A stretch of 64,000 bases of DNA, taken from JBBREP01 sp038202885. Lineage in GTDB: Bacteria > Actinomycetota > Acidimicrobiia > IMCC26256 > PALSA-610. The position numbers and the translations under genes are program-made. Where the stretch lies: NCBI GenBank assembly GCA_038202885.1, contig JBBREP010000005.1, forward strand, positions 17,119 through 81,118, given 5' to 3'. Under the pieces are notes generated by a model. It had not been told where the DNA came from and made no database searches. It was given only the letters and a program-made list of their open reading frames with translations. Positions 26,446 through 35,477 of the stretch are shown piece by piece (positions within the stretch are counted from its first letter, which is position 1; the number at the start of each line of letters is the position of its first letter).

Positions 26446-26793
26446 TTACATCTCCCAGATCGGTCGCACCTCGATGGAGCCGACGCGTGCGCCGGGGATC
26501 TTTGCCGCGACCTCGATGGCCTCATCGAGATCCTTGCAGTCGACGATGTAGTAGCCGCCCATCTGCTCTTTCGTCTCCGCGAATGGACCGTCGCTCGTGA
26601 TGACTTCGCTGTTGCGCACGCGCACTGTGGTCGCGTCGCTCGTCGGGTGGAGCCGCGCGCCATCTTTCAGCACGCCGCGCTTGCCCATTTCCTCGCCAAA
26701 TGCCATGTACTCCGCCGTCGACGCCGCGGCAGTTGCAGCGTCCATGTCAGCCATTGCTTTTTCTTCGGTGCAGATCAACAACGCGTAACGCAT
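26446..26793 (-). CDS. YCII-related (DGPF-domain) protein
   Basis: A 115-residue protein, MRYALLICTEEKAMADMD at the N-terminus and the DGPF motif ITSDGPFAETKEQMGGYY in the middle, ending in PIWEM. A GAGGAGG RBS sits 5 nt before ATG 26793. The YCII fold is ferredoxin-like; the biochemical role of DGPF proteins is unclear, but they are commonly coded next to ECF42-type sigma factors, as here, and may act with them. Its TAA stop is where the sigma frame would be expected to begin. Confidence 0.93.
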   Translation of the reverse strand: MRYALLICTEEKAMADMDAATAAASTAEYMAFGEEMGKRGVLKDGARLHPTSDATTVRVRNSEVITSDGPFAETKEQMGGYYIVDCKDLDEAIEVAAKIPGARVGSIEVRPIWEM

Positions 26794-26939
26794 GGTTCCT
26801 CCTCAGGGGTACTTGTGCCTCTACGACGATCGGCGAGGCACCAGATCGACAGCGCCAACCAGGTTTCTGACCGATCAGGCTCGCCGGCCGACGAGGGCCA
26901 GCATGCGGGTCTGCGCGTCGGCATCGTCGGTTGCGCGGG

Positions 26940-29510
26940 CTACCGCGGGATCACGCCTGCGAGTTCGAGGATACGAGTCGGCGGGAGATGCTGTTCTGTG
27001 ATGCGCACACCGAGATGGGCGAGGGCGTCCTCGATCGCGTTCGTCAACGCCGCGGGCGCAAGGATCATGCCCCCTTCACCGACGCCGCGATAGTTCGCAG
27101 GAATGTCCGACGGTGTCTCCACATGATGGATTTCGATGTCGGGAATCTCGACGGCCGTGGGAATGAGATAGTCCATGAACGTCCCCGTCTGGAACTGGCC
27201 GCTCGCGTCGTAGTCGATCTTTTCGTAGAGCACCGCACCAACGCCCTGCGCCACGCCGCCGCGAATCTGGCCGTCCACGATCGCAGGATTGATGATCTCG
27301 CCGCAGTCCTCCACCACGACGTAGCGCGGGATCGTCACTTGGCCAGTCTCGAGGTCGATCTCGACCCAACACACATGCGTGGCCTGGGTCCACCCGCCTT
27401 CGCCGCCGTCGTATTCCTGGGTGATCCGAATCGCTTCGGTCCCCGGCGCCGTTGATCCACGTCGCCGCGCCTCGGCGGCAACCGCGGCGAACCCGATGCC
27501 GCGCGCTGGTGTGCCGACCACATGGATGTTGCCGTCTTCCACCACGAGGTCGTCGCGGGAGGCCTCGAGCAGGTCGGCGGCGATGTCGAGCACCTCGTCG
27601 CGCAATGCTCGGGCACCAAACGTGACCACGCCGCCGGCGAGCGCAGCCGAACGGCTCCCACCCGTGCCGACCACGCTGAACGGCGTGACGGTGGTATCGC
27701 CGTAGATCACGCGCACGGCCGCGATCGGCACGCCCAGCTCATCGGCCGCGACCTGCGCCAACGTGGTCTCATGACCCTGGCCGTGCGGCACCTGCTGGGT
27801 GATGACCGAGACCATGCCGTCGGCCTCGAGCACCACGTGCGCAGGTTCGCCTCCAGCCATACTCCCCATGCCCGGCACGAGCGCTTCGGTGAATCCGGGC
27901 GGTCCCGGTGCCGCTTCGATGAAGGTCGCGACGCCGAGGCCGAGGATCCGTCCCGCGTTTCTGGCCTCGATCTGCGCGGCCGGCCACGCGTCGAAGTCCG
28001 CCACATCGAGCGCGCGCTCCAACGTTGCTTTGGCCGAGACGCGCACGTCGAGCATCGGCCCGGTGACCATCGGCGTCGGGAGTTCGTCGGGCCCCACGAT
28101 GTTGCGCAAGCGGATGTCGGCGCGGCTGATCCGCATCTCTCGAGCGATCACGTCGAGCATCCGTTCGCGCACCCACGTCTCGACGGCCCACGGGCCGCGA
28201 TAGGCCACGTAGGTCGCCTTGTTCGTGGCCACCACGGTCGTGTCGAATCGCAACACGGGGATGCGGTACGGCCCAGGGATCATGACGCGCATGATCTGCG
28301 CGAACATCGTCGCGCCAAAGGGAAAGCTCGGGTACGCGCCGCCGTCGAGGGTGAGTGCGGCGCGCATGCCCAGGATCACGCCGTCGTTGCGCAACGCCAC
28401 ACTGATGTCGATCATCTCGTCGCGTGCGTGACCGCCCACCATGAGATGTTCGTTGCGGTCTTCGATCCACTTCACCGACCGCCCGATGTGGCGGGCCGCA
28501 GCGTAAACGGCCATCTCCTCACGGCTCACGCTTGCCTTCGTGCCAAACGCACCACCGATATCGCGGGCGAGCACCTCGGGTCGGTCCGCGCGATCCTTGG
28601 CGAGCAGGCCGACCATGGCGCGCTGCATGTCGACCAATCGGCGCGGGTCGCGGCGCATCTGCTTGGCGATGACCCCCATCATCGGGTTGCCGCCCTGCTT
28701 CATCTCCGGATTTGCTGCGAGCATCGCCTTCACGCCGGCGACGAAGCGCGCCGGTCGGTCCCGATGCGCGAGCAACTCCTTCACTGAAGTACGGACCGTC
28801 TGGCGGTCACTCATCAAGGCCAACGCCCACTTGAGCGAATGGGCCGACTGCGTCGCCGCGTGCACGGTGGTGGTTCCGGTGGCGGCGTCCACCTCGACGA
28901 CGATGCCGCGCGTCTCCATGGGCTGATTCGAGACGCGGTGCTGGCGGAATCGCTGTGTGATAACGCGATCGGCGTCGGCAAAGACGGCGTCGACATCGCC
29001 GTACGTGTGGGAGTGGGTGAGCAGGAGGTTGTCGGGCGCCTTCTCCCAGATCGCGGGCGCACCGTCGGCCAGCGCCTGGCCACTCGTCGCGACGGCCTGC
29101 AGTTCCTCGTAGTCGACCTCGACGAGATCGCTCGCGTCTTCGGCGACGCGTCGCGACTCGGCGACGACAATCGCGACCGGATCTCCCACGTGACGGACGC
29201 GCTCGCGCGCCAGCGAGTAGAAGCGCGGGTCGTAGAGGCCGGCCACGCTGAACATGCCGATGAACGGGTTCGTGATCGCCTCGATATCGGCTCCGGTGAT
29301 CACGGCCACCACGCCCGGATGCCGGCGCGCCGCGGCGACGTCGATGCTGCGGATACGAGCGTGCGCGTGCGGGCTGCGCACGAACGCCGCGTGCGCCATG
29401 TTGGGCACCTGGACGTCGTCGACGTAGCAACCCTGGCCGGTGAGGAGCCGGCGATCTTCGACTCGGCGCACGCGCGTGCCGACCAGCTTGCCTGCGATCG
29501 CCTCACGCAT
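26940..29510 (-). CDS. Molybdenum hydroxylase large subunit (xanthine/aldehyde dehydrogenase family)
   Basis: Molybdopterin-binding catalytic subunit, 856 residues from ATG 29510 (overlapping the small-subunit gene by 8 nt). Features: an N-terminal aldehyde-oxidase a/b domain (RRVEDRRLLTGQGCYVDD), MoCo contacts ARDIGGAFGTK and VPHGQGHETT, and the active-site Glu in GVGEGG. The loop reads AYRGPWA, not the AYxCSFR of form-I CO dehydrogenase, so substrate is not CO by this criterion. A segment of about 100 residues (about 215-315) before ARDIGG is longer than usual in CoxL-like proteins. Order M-S-L with the two following genes. Confidence 0.93.
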   Translation of the reverse strand: MREAIAGKLVGTRVRRVEDRRLLTGQGCYVDDVQVPNMAHAAFVRSPHAHARIRSIDVAAARRHPGVVAVITGADIEAITNPFIGMFSVAGLYDPRFYSLARERVRHVGDPVAIVVAESRRVAEDASDLVEVDYEELQAVATSGQALADGAPAIWEKAPDNLLLTHSHTYGDVDAVFADADRVITQRFRQHRVSNQPMETRGIVVEVDAATGTTTVHAATQSAHSLKWALALMSDRQTVRTSVKELLAHRDRPARFVAGVKAMLAANPEMKQGGNPMMGVIAKQMRRDPRRLVDMQRAMVGLLAKDRADRPEVLARDIGGAFGTKASVSREEMAVYAAARHIGRSVKWIEDRNEHLMVGGHARDEMIDISVALRNDGVILGMRAALTLDGGAYPSFPFGATMFAQIMRVMIPGPYRIPVLRFDTTVVATNKATYVAYRGPWAVETWVRERMLDVIAREMRISRADIRLRNIVGPDELPTPMVTGPMLDVRVSAKATLERALDVADFDAWPAAQIEARNAGRILGLGVATFIEAAPGPPGFTEALVPGMGSMAGGEPAHVVLEADGMVSVITQQVPHGQGHETTLAQVAADELGVPIAAVRVIYGDTTVTPFSVVGTGGSRSAALAGGVVTFGARALRDEVLDIAADLLEASRDDLVVEDGNIHVVGTPARGIGFAAVAAEARRRGSTAPGTEAIRITQEYDGGEGGWTQATHVCWVEIDLETGQVTIPRYVVVEDCGEIINPAIVDGQIRGGVAQGVGAVLYEKIDYDASGQFQTGTFMDYLIPTAVEIPDIEIHHVETPSDIPANYRGVGEGGMILAPAALTNAIEDALAHLGVRITEQHLPPTRILELAGVIPR

Positions 29511-30036
29511 TGTTGGTACCTGCTTGTATCGCGCGCACCGCGGCGCACGCGCCGTCGAGGATGCTCGCGTACCCGGTACAGCGGCAGAGATTGCCCGACA
29601 GCTCTTCTCGGAGTTGGTCACGGGTGGGTGCCGGCTCGACATCGAGCAAGGCCTTGAGCGTCATCAGGAAACCCGGTGCGCAGAACGCGCACTGGAATCC
29701 GTGGTGCTCGCGCATCGCTTCTTGGATGGGATGCAGATCGTCGCCATCGGCCAACGACTCGATCGTCTCGATCGATGCACCTTCGACTTGGACTGCGAGC
29801 AGGAGGCATGCACGCGCCGCGTCGCCGTCGACGATCACGGTGCACGCACCGCAGACTCCGTGTTCGCAACCGAGATGCGTACCCGTAAGGCCGAGCTCCT
29901 CGCGCAGTACTTCGGCCAGCGTGCGCCGACTCTCGACTTCAAGCGTCTCGAGCGTTCCGTTCACAGTGAATCGCAGCGGCTGGAGATCGACGTCGGGTTC
30001 GTCGCTCGCGCGGTCGGCGAGATGGCTCGTCGTCAT
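29503..30036 (-). CDS. Molybdenum hydroxylase small [2Fe-2S] subunit
   Basis: Iron-sulfur subunit passing electrons from the molybdenum centre to FAD. The 177-residue product has a plant-type [2Fe-2S] motif (GCEHGVCGAC...C, residues about 56-78) and a C-terminal [2Fe-2S] motif (CAFCAPGF...CRCTGY). An N-terminal extension of about 20 residues precedes the FTVNG start of the ferredoxin fold. The start overlaps the medium-subunit stop (ATGA); its stop overlaps the large-subunit gene. Confidence 0.95.
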   Translation of the reverse strand: MTTSHLADRASDEPDVDLQPLRFTVNGTLETLEVESRRTLAEVLREELGLTGTHLGCEHGVCGACTVIVDGDAARACLLLAVQVEGASIETIESLADGDDLHPIQEAMREHHGFQCAFCAPGFLMTLKALLDVEPAPTRDQLREELSGNLCRCTGYASILDGACAAVRAIQAGTNNA

Positions 30037-30914
30037 GGCTTGACCTTGGCCTTCGCTCGGGCCGACGCCTGTTCGAGCGCCCGGCGGGTGAGCACACCGG
30101 CGACATGACGCCGATACGCGCTCGTAGCGTGGTTGTCCTCGAGCGGATCGACCTCACGGGCCACGGTCGCTGCGGCCTCGGCCCACGAAGCAGCCGTCGG
30201 CCGGTGCCCCACGAGCAGCGCCTCGGCGGCGGCGATCCGTACCGGCGTCGACCCGACACCGAACAGGGCAATACCGGCGCGGGCCACGGCGCCCGAACCG
30301 TTGAGATCGATCTGTACGGCAGTACCAACCAGCGCGAAGTCGCCGTGGCGCCGGCTGACTTCTTGAACCGACCACCCGCTGCGTTTCGCGCGCGTGGGGA
30401 AACGCACCTCGGTGAGCAGCTCGCCATCAGCGATTGCGGTGCTCAAGTAGCCGAGGAAGAAATCCGCGGCGTCGACGACGCGACGATCCTTCGCACTCTG
30501 CAGCACGACGCGCGCATCAAGTGCGAGCGCGACGGCCGGAAGCTCAGCTGCGGGATCGGCGTGCGCGATGCTCCCGCACACCGTGCCACGGTTGCGGATG
30601 GCCCGGTGGCCGATAAACGGCGCCGCGGCCGATACCAAAGGTGCAGCCGAGCGGACGATCTCGGACGCTTCCATCGTGGCGTGGCGTACCCGTGCGGCAA
30701 TGATGACGTCGCCGTCGGCCTCGGTGACCGCATCATGACCAGCGACCGCGCCAATGTCGATGAGCTGGCCCGGGCTGCTCAGGCGCATCGCCATCATCGG
30801 CACCAGGCTTTGACCACCGGCCAACACCTTGGCCTCGTCGCCGTGTTCACCCAGAAGTGCGAGGGCGTCGTCGAGCGTCGAAGGACGGTGATACTGGAAA
30901 CCCCGCATCTTCAC
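30033..30914 (-). CDS. Molybdenum hydroxylase medium FAD-binding subunit
   Basis: FAD subunit of the complex, 293 residues; the first Met pair (30914 and 30908) is ambiguous, and MRGFQYHRP is the conserved N-terminus. FAD-binding motifs are AGGQSLVPMMAMR and the pair IGHRAIRNRGTVCGSIAHADPA, with the C-terminal CODH_FAD-type domain after about residue 175. First gene of the medium-small-large operon. An upstream gap of 173 nt separates it from the divergent-ended fucosidase gene. Confidence 0.95.
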   Translation of the reverse strand: MKMRGFQYHRPSTLDDALALLGEHGDEAKVLAGGQSLVPMMAMRLSSPGQLIDIGAVAGHDAVTEADGDVIIAARVRHATMEASEIVRSAAPLVSAAAPFIGHRAIRNRGTVCGSIAHADPAAELPAVALALDARVVLQSAKDRRVVDAADFFLGYLSTAIADGELLTEVRFPTRAKRSGWSVQEVSRRHGDFALVGTAVQIDLNGSGAVARAGIALFGVGSTPVRIAAAEALLVGHRPTAASWAEAAATVAREVDPLEDNHATSAYRRHVAGVLTRRALEQASARAKAKVKP

Positions 30915-31042
30915 AACAATCGACCTCCTCTTGCCCGGCGCCGGCTATGCCGCTCGGGCTCCGTGCGCCGCTCGACCGTACCTGTTCGAGCACGCGGGCA
31001 CCGCGTGGCCTGAGAACAACCGTGCCGCTTCCCACCCCAAAC

Positions 31043-31074
31043 GAACGGGCGAACGGGCGAACGGGCGAACGGGC
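31043..31074. repeat. 8-nt tandem repeat GAACGGGC x4
   Basis: Four exact copies of GAACGGGC in a row (31043-31074), followed by a degenerate GACCGGCG. It lies in the 173-nt gap between the stop of the GH29 gene (31088, minus) and the start of the molybdenum-hydroxylase operon (30914). Such short tandem arrays are length-variable between strains. No gene is seen in the gap; it must hold the promoter of the molybdenum-hydroxylase operon, and the array lies on that side. Confidence 0.9.
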
Positions 31075-31087
31075 GACCGGCGCGCGA

Positions 31088-32554
31088 TTAGCGGGCGACT
31101 GCGTTGTGGAGTGCCAACACCGTGGGCGCGTCGTACCCCGCGGGCGGATCGAGCCTGACGTGCATCGAGTCGCCGATGTCGCGCTCCCAGTGGACGGCGC
31201 CGCCGTCGAGGCGCCGGACCGATGTCGCGGCGTCGAGCTGAAGTTCGGGGAGCGTGAGGCGAGCGACGGTCGCTGCGGGACCGGGAGCACGTATGAAGGC
31301 GAACACGTCACGATCCCGGGCGGTGTAGCGCACGTCGCCGCCTTCGGGAGGTTGACCGGTTGGCGTGATCCACGGGCGGGTCGCGTGTAGCGCCTCACCC
31401 GCACTGTCGGTGAACTCGCTGAGCCAGTCGAGCCGGATGAGTTGCGCCGGTGCGATCTGTGCGTCGGCACCTCGCGGACCAACGTTGAGCAGCAGGTTGC
31501 CGTTCTTGGCCGCGATGTCGACGAGCGTCCACAGCAAGTCGGCGCGGTCGAGAAAGTGCTCTTCCGACGATGCTTCGTTGTGCCCAAAGCTCTTGTCGAT
31601 GCCTCGCACACACTCCCACGGGGTGTATTGCACGTCGTCGAACACGGTGTACTCAGGCGTGCGCACGTCGAACAACGGCGGTTTTGGTGGAACAATGCCT
31701 CGGCCCTGTTTGGCGCCCTTGGCGACGACGCGATTGATCAGCGCGCGTGCCGGTGGTAGTCGGGCCGCGGCCCAGACCGGCGACCACGGCAGGAAGCGGT
31801 CATTGACGACGCCGTCCGGCACGCGCTCGTAGTAGTGCGCGAGTAAGCGCGCCAGCCTCGACACCGGCGCGGGCCAGGAGATGTCGTTCCACAACACGCT
31901 CGGGCGATACCGGTCGATGAGTTCGCGCACCTGCTGTTCGGCGTACTCGACGTAGGCGCCGCGCGGTTGTGCGAGCGCGAGATCGGTAACGGTGCCGATC
32001 GGATGTTCGTTCCACGTCCAGTCGAGCCCACCCGAGTAGTAGACGCCGAAGCGCAGCCCGCGGGCGCGCACCGCATCGGCGAGTTCGCCGACGACATCGC
32101 GTGTGGCATGAAAGCCCGCGACATTCGGGTTCTTCACCTCCGAGGGCCACAGGCAGTAGCCGTCGTGGTGTTTGGTCACGAGCACCACGTAGCGAGCACC
32201 GGTCGCCGCGAATCGAGCAGCCCACGCATCGGGGTCCCAGGTATCGAGGCCGGCCTCCCAATCCGCCGCGAACGAGCGATACGGGCGGTTGCCGTACACC
32301 GCGCGGTGGTGGCGTGCGGCCGGGCTGTCGGCGAAACGCAGTGAGTTCTCGTACCACTCCGCATACGGCGAGTGCGCGAACGCGTCGCTGCGCCCCTCAG
32401 CGAACAGCTCGCCGATCTCCTCGCCCGTGGGCGCGAAGGCCGGTACTGACGCCGGCGTCCAATGCACGAAGATACCGAGCTTGGCATCGCGCCACCACGT
32501 GGGCACCGCATGGCGCCGCACCGTGCGCACGGCAGAACTCGGACGCGCGGTCAC
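31088..32554 (-). CDS. GH29-type alpha-L-fucosidase
   Basis: Retaining alpha-L-fucosidase family enzyme, 488 residues. The N-terminal GH29 barrel is visible as WWRDAKLGIFVHWTPAS, YVVLVTKHHDGYCLWPS and GVYYSGGLDWTW, with the likely nucleophile Asp in VLWNDISWP. A C-terminal beta-sandwich domain follows (about 390-488). GTG 32554 overlaps the nitroreductase-family stop by 4 nt (GTGA). No signal peptide is seen, so the enzyme should be cytoplasmic, acting on imported oligosaccharides. A GH4 glycosidase is 0.5 kb upstream. Confidence 0.92.
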   Translation of the reverse strand: MTARPSSAVRTVRRHAVPTWWRDAKLGIFVHWTPASVPAFAPTGEEIGELFAEGRSDAFAHSPYAEWYENSLRFADSPAARHHRAVYGNRPYRSFAADWEAGLDTWDPDAWAARFAATGARYVVLVTKHHDGYCLWPSEVKNPNVAGFHATRDVVGELADAVRARGLRFGVYYSGGLDWTWNEHPIGTVTDLALAQPRGAYVEYAEQQVRELIDRYRPSVLWNDISWPAPVSRLARLLAHYYERVPDGVVNDRFLPWSPVWAAARLPPARALINRVVAKGAKQGRGIVPPKPPLFDVRTPEYTVFDDVQYTPWECVRGIDKSFGHNEASSEEHFLDRADLLWTLVDIAAKNGNLLLNVGPRGADAQIAPAQLIRLDWLSEFTDSAGEALHATRPWITPTGQPPEGGDVRYTARDRDVFAFIRAPGPAATVARLTLPELQLDAATSVRRLDGGAVHWERDIGDSMHVRLDPPAGYDAPTVLALHNAVAR

Positions 32555-32979
32555 CGGGGTTCGAGCATGACGAGCGGGATCTCGCGCTCGGTCTTGGTCT
32601 GATAGTTGCCGTAGTTCTTGTGCGCTGCGGTGATACGCGGCCACAACGTGGCGCGTTCTTCGGGGGTCGCGACGCGCGCCACCATCGGTCGCTTGGCCGC
32701 GCCCTGATACGCGACTTCGACGTCGGGTTTGTCGCGCAGGTTGAGGAACCATGCAGGGTGTTGGTCGTCGCCACCACGCGAGGCCACGACCACGACCGTG
32801 TCGCCTTCTTGCACCGGTGACGTCAACATCACCGCGCGGGCGACGCCACTCTTGCGGCCGGTGGTCGTCAGCTCGAGCACGGGCATCCCTGATGCCTTCC
32901 AGCCGACGCGACCGCCAGTGAGCTTCAACAAGGCCCGGTGGAGGCCGTTCATCGTCTTGAGTGCAGCATCGCTCGGCAT
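32551..32979 (-). CDS. Deazaflavin-dependent (Ddn-family, DUF385) nitroreductase-like protein
   Basis: A 142-residue protein of the F420/flavin-binding split-barrel Ddn family: GMPVLELTTTGRKSG and GDDQHPAWFLNLRDKPDVEV are the family signatures. Members use F420 or FMN to reduce small molecules, but the physiological substrate is unknown. Its stop overlaps the fucosidase start, although the two functions have no obvious link. Complete, of usual length (about 140-150). Confidence 0.92.
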   Translation of the reverse strand: MPSDAALKTMNGLHRALLKLTGGRVGWKASGMPVLELTTTGRKSGVARAVMLTSPVQEGDTVVVVASRGGDDQHPAWFLNLRDKPDVEVAYQGAAKRPMVARVATPEERATLWPRITAAHKNYGNYQTKTEREIPLVMLEPR

Positions 32980-33044
32980 GACATTGGACCGTAGTCGGTG
33001 CGCGGACCGACGCGCGGCGATCAGGCAATCGGCCGGCCAGGCAA

Positions 33045-34340
33045 TCAGGCCAAGGTAGGTATCCAGTCACCATGCGCGTCGAGCAAGGCATCGACGAGAT
33101 CGTGGATCTGGTCGAGATCCAATTCGGCTGCGGTATGCGGATCAAGCATCGCGGCGTGGTACACGTGATCGCGGCGGCCGGTGAGCGCGGCTTCGACCGT
33201 GAGTTCCTGCACGTTGATGTTCGTGCGGATCAACGCGGCCAGTTGGGGTGGCAGCGCGCCGATCGTCGTGGGCTGCACGCCGTTGGCATCGACGAGGCAC
33301 GGCACCTCGACGGTGCAACCTCGCGGCAGGTCGTCGATCAGGCCCTCGTTGGCAACATTGCCGTACACGACCCGGGGCTTCCCCGTCTCGATGCTGCGGA
33401 TGATCGTCGATGCGTACTCAAAGCTGCGCTCCACCGTCGCGGTCTCGCCCCGCTCGAGCCCGGCGCGTTCTGCTTCCCACCCTGCAATCTGCGCCACGCA
33501 ACGGCGCGGATACTCGTCGAGCGGGATGTTGAACCGTTCGATTGCGTCGGGCCGGTCACGCTTGATGAACCATGGCACGTACTCGGCGAAGTGCTCACTG
33601 GACTCGGTCACGAAATACCCGAGACGGCGCAGCATCTCGTAGCGGACCTGGTTCGCGGGTGGCGTATCGCCGCGCTCGTACAGCTCGCGCAACTGGGGAT
33701 AGAGATCGACGCCGTCGCGCTCGAATTTCAAGTAGAACGCCATGTGGTTGATGCCAGCAGCGAGGTAATCGATGTCGCGGTATGCGATGCCGAGATCGAG
33801 CGAAAGTTCGAACGCCGTTCCCTGCACGCTGTGGCAGAGCCCGACGGTGCGCACGTTTGTGGCGCGATTTACCGCGCGGCAGTTGATCGCCATCGGGTTC
33901 GTGTAGTTGAGGAACCACACGTCGGGACAGACTTGCTCCATGTCGGCGCACATCGAGAGCATCACGGGAATCGTGCGCAGCCCCCGCATGATGCCGCCGA
34001 TGCCGAGCGTGTCGCCGATGGTCTGACGCAGACCGAAGCGCTTCGGCACTTCGAAGTCGGTCACAGTGCAGGGTTCGTAGCCGCCCACTTGGATCATGTT
34101 GATCGCGTAGTCGGCGCCGTCGAGCGCCGCCCGCCGGTCGGTGGTCGCGACGATCTTCGCCGGCACGTCGAGCACTGCTGCAATGCGTCGTGCGACCAGT
34201 TCCGATGTCGCCAGCCGATCGGCGTCGATGTCGAACAGGACGATCTCGGAGCCGCCAAGCTCCTCGAAGCCGAGGATGTCGCCGAGCAGATTGCGGGCAA
34301 AGACGGTGCTACCCGCGCCAATGAAGGTGATCTTGGCCAT
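33045..34340 (-). CDS. GH4-family alpha-glycosidase (MelA-like alpha-galactosidase/glucosidase)
   Basis: NAD- and metal-dependent glycosidase. The 431-residue product from ATG 34340 starts with a Rossmann motif MAKITFIGAGSTVFARN, continues with the conserved NPMAINCRAV region and metal ligands Cys in GLCHSVQGT and His in AGINHMAFY. An in-frame GTG/ATG exists further upstream (34373) but adds only non-conserved residues. GH4 hydrolases act on alpha-galactosides, glucosides or phosphorylated forms; the exact substrate is not deducible. Sits just upstream of the Ddn/GH29 pair. Confidence 0.93.
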   Translation of the reverse strand: MAKITFIGAGSTVFARNLLGDILGFEELGGSEIVLFDIDADRLATSELVARRIAAVLDVPAKIVATTDRRAALDGADYAINMIQVGGYEPCTVTDFEVPKRFGLRQTIGDTLGIGGIMRGLRTIPVMLSMCADMEQVCPDVWFLNYTNPMAINCRAVNRATNVRTVGLCHSVQGTAFELSLDLGIAYRDIDYLAAGINHMAFYLKFERDGVDLYPQLRELYERGDTPPANQVRYEMLRRLGYFVTESSEHFAEYVPWFIKRDRPDAIERFNIPLDEYPRRCVAQIAGWEAERAGLERGETATVERSFEYASTIIRSIETGKPRVVYGNVANEGLIDDLPRGCTVEVPCLVDANGVQPTTIGALPPQLAALIRTNINVQELTVEAALTGRRDHVYHAAMLDPHTAAELDLDQIHDLVDALLDAHGDWIPTLA

Positions 34341-34401
34341 CACCGCCGAGCGTACCGCCGCGGCGTCATCCACCCGGCCGGGCGCCTACGTAGACCGTTC
34401 G

Positions 34402-34821
34402 ATGCCTTCTTTGCCGCCCTCCACGATGCTCCGTCGGCGCGCCATGATCGGTTGCACCGTCGTGCTGCTCATCGCGTCGGCCGCGGCATGTAGCTCCGAC
34501 GCCAAGTCCGCGACGACATCAACCACCGCGGCGCCAGCAAGCGTCACGACAGCCGCGAGTGACAAGTCGGCTGCGTCGGCCACGATCGTGATCAAGAACT
34601 TCAAGTTCTCGGGCACGCTCACGGCGAAGGCGGGAGCCACGGTCACGGTCCGCAACGACGACGATACGCAGCACACCGCAACGGCGATCGACGCCACCTT
34701 CGACACGAAGCCGATCGACGGCGGCACGACCGTGACATTCGTCGCGCCCAAGGCGGGTACGTACACGTTCCACTGCGACATTCACAACTACATGCAGGGA
34801 ACGCTCGTCGTCACGGGGTAA
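34402..34821 (+). CDS. Cupredoxin-domain lipoprotein (type-I copper protein)
   Basis: A 139-residue lipoprotein. ATG 34402 (MPSLPPSTMLRRRAM) or 34426 (MLRRRAM) precede a signal peptide with lipobox SAAAC, then a Thr/Ser-rich linker and a plastocyanin-like domain. Ligands for a type-I copper are all present: His in DDTQHTATA and the Cys-x2-His-x2-Met block FHCDIHNYM. Likely a membrane-anchored electron carrier outside the cell. It is divergent from the GH4 gene across about 60 nt and upstream of the ferritin-like genes. Confidence 0.9.
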   Translation: MPSLPPSTMLRRRAMIGCTVVLLIASAAACSSDAKSATTSTTAAPASVTTAASDKSAASATIVIKNFKFSGTLTAKAGATVTVRNDDDTQHTATAIDATFDTKPIDGGTTVTFVAPKAGTYTFHCDIHNYMQGTLVVTG

Positions 34822-34864
34822 GCGTCGTGCCGCCGTCGCTCCGCGTCACGCGCCTCGACCCCAA

Positions 34865-34903
34865 GCCCTGTAGGCGAGCCCTGTAGGCGAGCCCTGTAGG
34901 CAA
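34865..34903. repeat. 13-nt tandem repeat GCCCTGTAGGCGA x3
   Basis: Three consecutive 13-nt units at 34865, 34878 and 34891 (the last with A in place of G). Each contains GCC-CTGTA-GGC, a small inverted repeat. The array fills the 110-nt gap between the cupredoxin gene and the ferritin-like gene, just before the AGGAG Shine-Dalgarno at 34921-34925. It may affect leader-RNA structure; no gene is present. Confidence 0.9.
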
Positions 34904-34931
34904 GCCTTCCACGTACAAGTGAGGAGAACCC

Positions 34932-35471
34932 ATGTCGTTCGACGATCGGATGCTCGGCGAGTTGGTCGAGCAGTCTGAAGACCTGCACCGCGACGCGATG
35001 TCTGCAACGCGCACACCACTGGCTGAACTCACCGAGCTCGGCATGCAACGGCGCGCGACGGGCGTGACAGACCTCGACGAGGTACGCGCCTTTCAGTCGC
35101 AGCGTCGCCGGTTCATGCGTCGCGGCATGTTCACCACCGGTGCACTTGCCACCAGTGCACTGGCCACTGCTGGACTTGGCACCGCGATCCTCGCCGTGAT
35201 GGAGAGTCCGGCGTTTGCCGACCAGGGCACCGACGTCCAGATGCTGCAGACCGCCGCATCCATCGAGAACCTCGCCGTCGCCACGTACAAGACGGCACTC
35301 ACGCTCGACTTCATCGGCGGAAGCACGGCGATCCCGGTCGTCAAGGCGTTCGTCGAAAAGACCATGACCCAGCACCTGGGGAAGCCGACGTCACCCGCAG
35401 CCGCAGGCAGCTTTGCCGCGTCGGGCGGCAACGTGATGAGTTGGGGCGCGCCACCGCCAACGAGGGCTTGA
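34932..35471 (+). pseudogene. Ferritin-like domain protein A, truncated by internal rearrangement
   Basis: A 179-residue product from ATG 34932 (AGGAG RBS). Residues 1-55 are a helical cytoplasmic N-terminus, then a Tat-type signal RRRFMRRGMFTTGALATSAL, and from about 95 a ferritin-like domain with the first metal-ligand helix IENLAVATYKTAL and a second helix ending TMTQH at about residue 148. The final 31 residues (LGKPTSPAAAG... to PPPTRA) do not fit the family. Their DNA, read on the minus strand, encodes the expected family C-terminus instead. Helices 3 and 4 are missing. Likely non-functional, unless a mis-assembly. Confidence 0.7.
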
Positions 35472-35473
35472 AA
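35378..35473 (-). other. Inverted gene fragment: antisense C-terminus of ferritin-like gene A
   Basis: Read on the minus strand from 35473, 32 codons give FQALVGGGAPQ, then LITLPPDAAKLPAAAG, then DVGFP, the usual C-terminal end of long ferritin-like proteins (expected form: VQALLxGGAPxLITLPP...AAAGxVGFP). Upstream and downstream on the minus strand the match stops (TP before, RCWVMV after). The fragment thus lies reversed within gene A. Its plus-strand reading supplies gene A's aberrant tail and the TGA at 35469-35471. Confidence 0.6.
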
Positions 35474-35477
35474 AGGG

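Noticed and set aside
26940..30914. Aerobic CO dehydrogenase (coxMSL)
   Set aside because: The AYxCSFR active-site loop is replaced by AYRGPWA, so only a general molybdenum-hydroxylase call is supported.
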